DNA of 6,781 nt from Opitutales bacterium (GTDB lineage Bacteria > Verrucomicrobiota > Verrucomicrobiia > Opitutales > Oceanipulchritudinaceae): positions 1-6,781 of the forward strand of contig SKLD01000157.1 of assembly GCA_007123395.1 (NCBI GenBank), in the 5' to 3' direction. The position numbers and the translations under genes were made by a program. Below are positions 1 through 4,557 of this stretch, one piece after another (positions within the stretch are counted from its first letter, which is position 1; each line of letters begins with the position of its first letter). The notes beneath the pieces were generated by a model that worked only from the letters and a program-made list of their open reading frames with translations, searched no databases and had not been told where the DNA came from.

Positions 1-479
1 ACAGTCCGCAGGTGCTGCGCGTGGTGGGGGCGTATATCGAGCTGAACCCGGTGCGCGCGGGCTTGGCGGAGGGTGCGGCGGCCTACCGCTGGAGCGGGTA
101 TGGGGCGGCGGCGGGCGCAGAGGTATCGGCTTCGCTGCGTGCATGGGCGCGGGCGGGGATTGTGGGGATGTTGGGAGCGGAGAGAAATGAGGCAGACGAA
201 GAGGAAGAGAGGAAATTCATCAACTCTTACGGCTTATTGATACAGGTGAAGGATGATACCAGCGGAGAACCGGATGCAGGTGAGACGCTGGGATTATCGG
301 AACGGATTCCCGGCCTGTTGCGGGGGGCGGTCGTGGGGACGCGGGCATTCGTCGCGGGCATGGCAGAAACATTGGGGTGGAACCGGCGGACGCCGACGGT
401 GGTCTGCCGGGACGCGGAAGGCACGGAAACCCTGTGTTGCTCGCGAAGACCGAGAGAACGGGTGTCTGTTTCCGCCTGA
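1..479 (+). CDS. REP-associated tyrosine transposase (RAYT, Y1/IS200-like), 3' part
   Basis: Only the C-terminal part is in the window; the frame is already open at base 3 and ends with TGA at 477-479. The key signature is YIELNPVRAGL (Tyr codon at 33-35), followed by YRWSGYGAA. This Y-I-x-x-N-P-V-R-A-G helix is the hallmark of RAYT proteins and holds the tyrosine expected to attack DNA. The HUH metal-binding motif would lie upstream of the window. Further on, a GAVVGTRAFV segment matches the usual C-terminal G-x-V-x-G-x-x-x-FV block, and the remainder is a basic tail, so the 3' end looks intact rather than decayed. RAYTs are single-copy domesticated relatives of IS200/IS605 transposases that act on REP hairpins. 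Whether the protein is complete cannot be judged, because at least half of it is missing. A highly acidic run (EADEEEE) near the middle is a little unusual. The family call is firm; activity is unknown. Confidence 0.85.
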   Translation, partial: SPQVLRVVGAYIELNPVRAGLAEGAAAYRWSGYGAAAGAEVSASLRAWARAGIVGMLGAERNEADEEEERKFINSYGLLIQVKDDTSGEPDAGETLGLSERIPGLLRGAVVGTRAFVAGMAETLGWNRRTPTVVCRDAEGTETLCCSRRPRERVSVSA

Positions 480-750
480 CCGTGCCGGAAACACCGGACT
501 TTCGCCGTCCTTTGCCCTCAACGGCGTCAAGATAAGCCTGAGGCCGGTGAACATACGCGCTGGTCTTACGCGGGGGGGTCTACAGAGCCACGCTACTGCG
601 AGCCAGCAGATTATCCGTGCCATTGGGCGTCAGACCGTGGCGATACATTGCGACAAGCCGGGACTTGCCAGCGGGCCTCGCGGCGGCATTGAATGCGACC
701 TAAATGGTTTTCCTGTCACCCTGTGTCCCCGGACGTGTGTTCCTAGCTCT
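480..750. other. Gene-free spacer between the transposase and the carbamoyltransferase
   Basis: No convincing gene is present. The frame of the downstream gene stays open through this stretch, but its translation (rich in Arg, Cys and Trp) resembles no protein I recognise and lies before the conserved N-terminus. The first 47 bases carry two small hairpins, listed separately. The last bases before the ATG at 751 (gtgttcctagctct) contain no purine-rich ribosome binding site. I see no convincing -35/-10 pair, though the operon promoter must lie here or within the transposase gene. A near-palindrome, GTCCCCGGAC, sits about 20 bases before the start and could be an operator, but this is weak. Confidence 0.6.
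485..526. repeat. Two consecutive small hairpins just after the transposase stop
   Basis: The first is CCGG (485-488), loop aaaca, CCGG (494-497). The second is CGCCGT (503-508) paired perfectly with ACGGCG (521-526) around a 12-base loop. They begin 6 bases after the stop codon of the RAYT gene. No T-run follows, so they are not a standard intrinsic terminator. RAYT genes are typically flanked by REP-type hairpins, so these may be a REP-like element or the right end of the transposase unit. The expected GTAG-like tetranucleotide beside the hairpin is not evident, and short GC-rich stems arise easily by chance in such DNA. Confidence 0.3.
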
Positions 751-2595
751 ATGAGCCGAATCCTCGGCATATCCGCTTACTACCACGATAGCGCGGCGGC
801 GCTGGTGGCAAACGGCAAGATCGTGGCGGCGGCTCAGGAAGAGCGGTTCACGCGGCGCAAACACGACCATGCCTTTCCGAAGGAGGCTGTGGATTACTGC
901 CTTGCGGAGGCTGGCATCGGGGCGGAAGACCTCGACTACGTGGTTTTTTACGACAAGCCCTACCTGAAGTTCGACCGGTTGCTGGAAACGTACCTCGCCT
1001 ACGCACCGGCGGGATTCCGCTCATTTCTCATGGCCATGCCGCTGTGGCTGAAGACGAAGCTGCACCTTCCCCGCGAAATCCGGCGTGCTCTCGGGGGGCG
1101 GTTGCGGGGCAAGCTGCTTTTCACCCGGCACCACGAATCGCATGCGGCGAGCGCGTTTTTTCCGAGCCCCTTCGAGGAGGCGGCAATCCTGACGGTGGAC
1201 GGGGTCGGCGAATGGGAAACGGCCACCTTCGGGAAAGGCCGGGGCAACCGTATCGAACTGACAGCAGCGATGAACTTCCCCCACTCGCTCGGGCTGCTCT
1301 ACAGCGCCTTCACCTACTTCACGGGCTTCCGCGTCAATTCGGGCGAATACAAGCTCATGGGTCTCGCCCCTTACGGAGAACCGCGCTACGCGGAGACGAT
1401 CCGGTCCGAATTGCTGGATTTGCGCGAAGACGGTTCGTTCGCCATGGACATGCGCTTCTTCCGTTACTGCGAGGGCCTGACGATGACCAATAAGCGCTTC
1501 GCGCGGCTCTTCGGCGGGCCGCCGCGGCGGCCGGAGAGTCCGCTCACGCAGCGGGAGATGGACCTTGCCGCTTCTGTGCAGGCCGTCACGGAAGAGATCC
1601 TTCTGCGCATGGCGCGCCACGTGCGGGAGACGACCGGCCTGCGCAAGCTGTGCCTTGCCGGGGGCGTCGCGCTCAATTGCGTGGCCAACGGCAAAATCCG
1701 GCGCAGCGGTCTCTTCGACGATATCTGGATCCAACCGGCGGCGGGTGACGCCGGCGGCGCCCTGGGGGCGGCCCTCTTCGTGCATCACCAACTCCTTGAA
1801 GGCGAACGCCCCGCGCCGGTCGGCGATGCGATGCGCGGCGCCTACCTCGGGCCGGGCTACGCGGACGGGCAAGCCGCGGGATTTCTGCGGTCGGGAGACA
1901 TCCCCCATCGCCGTTTTGATGAAGAAGCGGCGCTCCTCGACGCCGTCGCCGCCGAGATCGACGCGGGTAAAGTCGTCGGCTGGTTCGAAGGTCGCATGGA
2001 GTTCGGTCCGCGCGCGCTTGGGGCACGGAGCATCCTCGGTGATCCGCGCGACCCGAAAATGCAGTCGACGATGAATTTGCGCATCAAGTTCCGCGAATCC
2101 TTCCGCCCCTTCGCACCCTGCGTTTTGCGCGAGCGCGCGGCGGAAATCTTCGGCATGGACAACGACTCGCCTTATATGCTGGAGGTGGCCGACGTCCTCC
2201 CTGAACACCGGACAACGCTGTCAGAACCGGCGAAGGCAGCGATGGAATCACCCGACTTGCGCGAGCGCGTGAATGTCGTGCGCTCAGCCTACCCGGCCGT
2301 TACCCATGTGGATTATTCGGCGCGGGTGCAAACCGTCGATGAGGCGCGGCATGGACGATTCTACCGCCTGCTCAAGGCGTTTGAGCGGCGCACAGGTTGT
2401 CCGGTGCTCATCAACACAAGCTTCAATGTCCGCGGCGAACCCATCGTAAGAACGCCGGAAGACGCCTACCGCTGCTTTATGCTGACAGATATGGATGTTC
2501 TTGTCCTCGGCACGCGCGTTCTGCACAAAACCCAGCAGCCCGCTGCTTCGCGCGAGGAGCGCGAGGCCTACCGCGCAGGATTCGCTTTGGACTAA
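751..2595 (+). CDS. NodU/CmcH-family O-carbamoyltransferase (SxtI-like)
   Basis: A 614-residue protein of normal family length. Enzymes of this family move a carbamoyl group from carbamoyl phosphate to a hydroxyl acceptor through a carbamoyl-adenylate made with ATP. The N-terminus MSRILGISAYYHDSAAAL is the classic family start and fixes the ATG at 751, even though the frame is open upstream. The N-terminal Kae1-like ASKHA domain shows QEERFTRRKHD near residue 30, the metal-binding HHESH at 127-131, TVDGVGEW with Asp150, GEYKLMGLAPYG at 198-209, AGGVALNC at 303-310 and AAGDAGGALG around Asp333. EFGPRALGARSIL spans 417-429. The C-terminal domain has FRPFAP at 451-456 and LINTSFNVRGEPIV at 553-566. 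All motifs expected for activity appear present. It heads an operon with the SxtJ-type gene 14 bases downstream. The acceptor cannot be read from the sequence; a glycan, polyketide or small metabolite are all possible. No Shine-Dalgarno sequence precedes the start. Confidence 0.95.
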   Translation: MSRILGISAYYHDSAAALVANGKIVAAAQEERFTRRKHDHAFPKEAVDYCLAEAGIGAEDLDYVVFYDKPYLKFDRLLETYLAYAPAGFRSFLMAMPLWLKTKLHLPREIRRALGGRLRGKLLFTRHHESHAASAFFPSPFEEAAILTVDGVGEWETATFGKGRGNRIELTAAMNFPHSLGLLYSAFTYFTGFRVNSGEYKLMGLAPYGEPRYAETIRSELLDLREDGSFAMDMRFFRYCEGLTMTNKRFARLFGGPPRRPESPLTQREMDLAASVQAVTEEILLRMARHVRETTGLRKLCLAGGVALNCVANGKIRRSGLFDDIWIQPAAGDAGGALGAALFVHHQLLEGERPAPVGDAMRGAYLGPGYADGQAAGFLRSGDIPHRRFDEEAALLDAVAAEIDAGKVVGWFEGRMEFGPRALGARSILGDPRDPKMQSTMNLRIKFRESFRPFAPCVLRERAAEIFGMDNDSPYMLEVADVLPEHRTTLSEPAKAAMESPDLRERVNVVRSAYPAVTHVDYSARVQTVDEARHGRFYRLLKAFERRTGCPVLINTSFNVRGEPIVRTPEDAYRCFMLTDMDVLVLGTRVLHKTQQPAASREEREAYRAGFALD

Positions 2596-2609
2596 AAACC
2601 CGGCACGTA

Positions 2610-3050
2610 ATGCTTTCACGATTACAACAGGTCAACTGGAACCCCGGCACAGAGGAGCGCCGGACCTTTGCACGCATGCTTTCCATCGGGGTGCCGGTGA
2701 TCGCCCTCGTTTGGTTTCTGCTCGTGTTTCTCTTTGCGGGACGGTGGGTTCCCGCCGTTCCGCTGTGGATCACGGGGGTCGGGTGGACGCTAGCCTTGGT
2801 CACATGGGGGAGCGCGCTCATGGGCAAGGCAATCCATGCCGTGTGGTTCTTTCTCGTGTGTTTGATCGAGACCGTCCTCACAACGGTCTTGCTGGGAATC
2901 GTTTTTTACGCGGTGATCACACCCGTCGGCTTGCTCCAGCGGGCATTTGGGCGGAAATTCTTCGTCAAGCGGGGCAATCCCTCCGCCGTCACTTACTGGC
3001 GGGCGGTGGAGAAGACCGACGATCCCCGCCGCTACTACCGCCAATTTTGA
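2610..3050 (+). CDS. SxtJ-family membrane protein
   Basis: A 146-residue integral membrane protein. Hydrophobic segments fall at about residues 24-44, 49-69 and 76-109, the last long enough for one long or two short helices. Visible family-type motifs are an N-terminal WNP (10-12), YAVITPVGLLQRAFGR at 100-115 and the C-terminal YYRQF (142-146). These, its length and its place directly after a carbamoyltransferase match the SxtJ family, named after an uncharacterised gene of saxitoxin clusters. The ATG at 2610 is chosen because the upstream part of this frame overlaps the carbamoyltransferase and is not conserved-looking, while WNP follows soon after this start. The gap to the previous stop is 14 bases with no Shine-Dalgarno motif, so translational coupling is likely. 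No catalytic motif is visible, and its biochemical role is not known to me. A reasonable inference is that it anchors or partners the soluble carbamoyltransferase at the inner membrane. Confidence 0.85.
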   Translation: MLSRLQQVNWNPGTEERRTFARMLSIGVPVIALVWFLLVFLFAGRWVPAVPLWITGVGWTLALVTWGSALMGKAIHAVWFFLVCLIETVLTTVLLGIVFYAVITPVGLLQRAFGRKFFVKRGNPSAVTYWRAVEKTDDPRRYYRQF

Positions 3051-3055
3051 CCTCC

Positions 3056-3247
3056 ATGTCCAAAGCGAAAAAATTCACGGAAATTGAGGACGCCCAGCAG
3101 ACCGGGCTCGTGCGCGAGTTCTGGTACTTCCTCAAACATAACAAAAAGTTCTGGATGGCACCGATCATCGTTTTGCTCCTCCTCTTCGGTGCGCTCATTA
3201 TTCTCGGTGGCAGTTCTGCCGCACCTTTCATCTACACGCTGTTTTAG
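3056..3247 (+). CDS. DUF5989-type single-pass membrane microprotein (SxtK-like position)
   Basis: A 63-residue protein with a charged, hydrophilic N-terminal third (MSKAKKFTEIEDAQQTG), an aromatic and basic amphipathic stretch EFWYFLKHNKKFW (21-33), one hydrophobic segment at about 35-51 and a short conserved-looking tail SSAAPFIYTLF (53-63). The FWxFLxxxKKFW...PFIYTLF pattern is typical of the DUF5989 family, which accompanies SxtJ-type proteins and carbamoyltransferases. By the positive-inside rule the N-terminus should face the cytoplasm. The start at 3056 is only 5 bases after the previous stop; the bases before it (gacctcc) resemble an anti-Shine-Dalgarno rather than a Shine-Dalgarno, so reinitiation or coupling is likely. 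It closes the operon, since more than 300 gene-free bases follow. Function is unknown. A membrane adaptor or regulator of the carbamoylation step is an inference from position only. Confidence 0.85.
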   Translation: MSKAKKFTEIEDAQQTGLVREFWYFLKHNKKFWMAPIIVLLLLFGALIILGGSSAAPFIYTLF

Positions 3248-3550
3248 CGGTCGCGCGCACGATTTTGTCTCGCCTCTTGAGTTTGTCGAAGCGAAGACGG
3301 GCGGCCGCGAGGCGGAAGACCTCCTCGGGCGCATTGGGCACGGTGTCTTCACCTGATGCCGACGGCGTGACCCTTCCCGCCGCCCGGCAAGCCGCGCGGT
3401 GCCGTTCAGCGGAAGCTTTCGACCGTTTACCATAAGATTTCCGCCTCTTGGCAAACGCTGGTTCGTGTTCCGCGCAGGCACATCTTTTCCTTGTTTACGG
3501 TTCTCGTTTCGTGGACCGCAACTAAACAACAAACATAAATCAAAAATCAT
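3248..3550. other. Gene-free spacer upstream of the PEP-CTERM gene
   Basis: I see no gene in these 303 bases. The first part has overlapping GC-rich inverted repeats: CGCCTC (3271-3276) with GAGGCG (3309-3314), and CGAGG (3308-3312) with CCTCG (3323-3327). They are mutually exclusive and lack a T-run, so neither is a confident terminator for the upstream operon. The last 30 bases (about 3521-3550) are A-rich (aactaaacaacaaacataaa and on) and form a leader without a Shine-Dalgarno motif, directly before the ATG at 3551. The promoter of the PEP-CTERM gene should be here, but I cannot place -35 and -10 boxes with confidence. Confidence 0.6.
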
Positions 3551-4237
3551 ATGAAAAAGATTGTCTTCCTATCGATCTCCTCTGCCTTCGCGCTGGCGGC
3601 TACTTCCGCAGCGCAAGTTTTCGTCGTGGGCGGCGGCACCTCGGTTTCGCTGAACTCTGATCTGCTGGAAAGCGCAGCAAACTTGCGCTTGTCCGGTGCC
3701 ACCGCCACGGCGGCACCAGCCGATGGTTTCGGCGGTGGCGACGGATTTGCTACTGTCGCCTACAACATCGAGCCGACGACCACGTTTTCCTATGAAGAAG
3801 GTTTCGCCTCATTCTCCGGTGAGATCACCCACACAGGAACGGTCTCTTTTGAACTCGGTCCTGACTTCACGTCCGAAGTTACTTTCGGTGATTTTACGAT
3901 CGGGTTCGACGGAGCCCGCGCCGTCGGCGATGCGAGCGGATTTTTCGTGCAAAATACGCTGGTGGGTGATTTCGACGGCCTGATTCTCTTTGACGTCGGC
4001 GCCCCCGGTTCCGTGATCGCCGATTCAACGCAGCTCCAGATTGCAGGAAGTAGTCTCCTCGTTTCGCCGGAGTTGGGCGGATTTCTTTTCGACAACAACT
4101 TCTCGGCGTCCAATCTAACCGGCGCTGCCGTCGGCCTCGCTCAAGTCGATGCCATCCCGGAGCCTTCGACTTACGCGTTGATCTTCGCGCTCGGTGCTTT
4201 GGCTTTCGCCTTTGTGCGTCGTCGCCGTTCAGTCTAA
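3551..4237 (+). CDS. PEP-CTERM sorting-domain protein (predicted exosortase substrate)
   Basis: A 228-residue secreted protein. The N-terminus MKKIVFLSISSAFALAATSAA is a Sec signal peptide with a likely signal peptidase I cut after Ala21 (S-A-A before Gln22). The C-terminus is a textbook PEP-CTERM signal: Pro-Glu-Pro at 203-205 within IPEPSTYAL, a hydrophobic helix (about 208-222) and a terminal RRRR block (223-226). An exosortase is expected to cut at this site and release or attach the protein at the cell surface; no exosortase gene is in the window. The mature part (22-200) has no cysteine, is rich in Gly, Ser, Thr, Phe and Asp, and alternates short strand-like stretches such as VTFGDFTIGFDGA, suggesting a beta-sandwich. 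I do not recognise a named domain there and assign no function. It has its own spacer upstream and a terminator 28 bases downstream, so it is probably monocistronic. Confidence 0.9.
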   Translation: MKKIVFLSISSAFALAATSAAQVFVVGGGTSVSLNSDLLESAANLRLSGATATAAPADGFGGGDGFATVAYNIEPTTTFSYEEGFASFSGEITHTGTVSFELGPDFTSEVTFGDFTIGFDGARAVGDASGFFVQNTLVGDFDGLILFDVGAPGSVIADSTQLQIAGSSLLVSPELGGFLFDNNFSASNLTGAAVGLAQVDAIPEPSTYALIFALGALAFAFVRRRRSV

Positions 4238-4264
4238 CCGACCGGATAGCGGCACCTTTTTCAG

Positions 4265-4294
4265 CCCTGCCCTCTTTTGGGGGCAGGGTTTTTT
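4265..4294 (+). terminator. Rho-independent terminator of the PEP-CTERM gene
   Basis: CCCTGCCC (4265-4272) pairs perfectly with GGGCAGGG (4281-4288). The stem can extend inward by a T-G wobble and a C-G pair to close a TTTT loop (4275-4278). Six T residues follow at 4289-4294. It begins 28 bases after the stop codon at 4237. This is a strong, classic intrinsic terminator for + strand transcription and separates the PEP-CTERM gene from the protease. Confidence 0.93.
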
Positions 4295-4371
4295 CATGCC
4301 CGCACGGGTTGCGGCCACAGGCCCGGAATATTCCGCTAGTTCCTTGGCAGGAAGGCTGTCGAAGCGGCTTA

Positions 4372-4442
4372 CAGACCCTTGCCGCAAGTAAAACGTGCTG
4401 CCCGAAAGCGGTCAGCTTTTGGACGGCTTGCCTGCGGGTCTG
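4372..4442. repeat. Imperfect long inverted repeat in the protease upstream region
   Basis: CAGACCC (4372-4378) is the exact inverted complement of GGGTCTG (4436-4442), and GCAAG (4384-4388) pairs with CTTGC (4427-4431) just inside it. The structure would be a stem with an internal bulge and a loop of about 38 bases. The left arm also contains a compact CTTGC-C-GCAAG near-palindrome (4378-4388). It has no T-run. It could be a regulatory hairpin, a protein binding site or a REP-like element, or simply chance pairing in GC-rich DNA. Confidence 0.3.
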
Positions 4443-4541
4443 AGGGACCGAGTCTTTTCTCCCGCGCAAAACCGTCTCTGAAAGGCGCGAAAACGGGCCT
4501 GTTCCCCCTCGCTATGCAGAAAACGATCTCCCATGGTTAGC

Positions 4542-4545
4542 AGGA
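4542..4545 (+). promoter_or_regulatory. Possible ribosome binding site (AGGA) for the protease
   Basis: AGGA lies 12 bases before the ATG at 4558, longer than ideal, but only 6 bases before an in-frame TTG at 4552. The start may therefore be TTG 4552, which would add Leu/fMet and Gln ahead of MKRYR. The ATG is kept as the call because MKR followed by a hydrophobic helix is a normal export start. The other genes here show no Shine-Dalgarno at all. Confidence 0.35.
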
Positions 4546-4557
4546 AACCTCTTGCAA

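Larger units (their letters stand above)
4295..4557. other. Gene-free spacer upstream of the S8 protease
   Basis: No credible gene is seen. The stretch holds an imperfect long inverted repeat (4372-4442, listed separately) and a smaller GC-rich pair, CGCGC with GCGCG, between about 4460 and 4491. The protease frame is closed by TGA at 4441-4443, so its start must lie downstream of that. I find no convincing sigma-70-type promoter, although the protease transcript should start here because the strong terminator lies just upstream. Confidence 0.55.

Noticed and set aside
253..750. In-frame open stretch upstream of the carbamoyltransferase, which could suggest a 166-residue N-terminal extension.
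   Set aside because: The conserved family N-terminus begins exactly at the ATG at 751. The upstream translation overlaps the RAYT gene in another frame, is rich in Arg, Cys and Trp and looks non-coding.
1021..2208. A 395-codon open frame on the - strand opposite the carbamoyltransferase.
   Set aside because: It is a shadow of the well-supported + strand gene, with a skewed Arg/His/Ala composition and no family resemblance.
751..3247. A saxitoxin-type biosynthesis cluster.
   Set aside because: Only the carbamoyltransferase and its two small partners are present. None of the core tailoring or polyketide-like genes of that pathway is in the window, and the same trio occurs in non-producers.
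3271..3327. Overlapping GC-rich inverted repeats after the operon, considered as a terminator or attenuator.
   Set aside because: The stems are only 5-6 bp, one loop is 32 bases, and no T-run follows. Mutually exclusive short stems are expected by chance in such GC-rich DNA.
3480..3550. A promoter for the PEP-CTERM gene built from TTGTTT near 3490 and downstream A/T-rich bases.
   Set aside because: No -10-like hexamer sits at an acceptable spacing, so the boxes could not be placed with any confidence.
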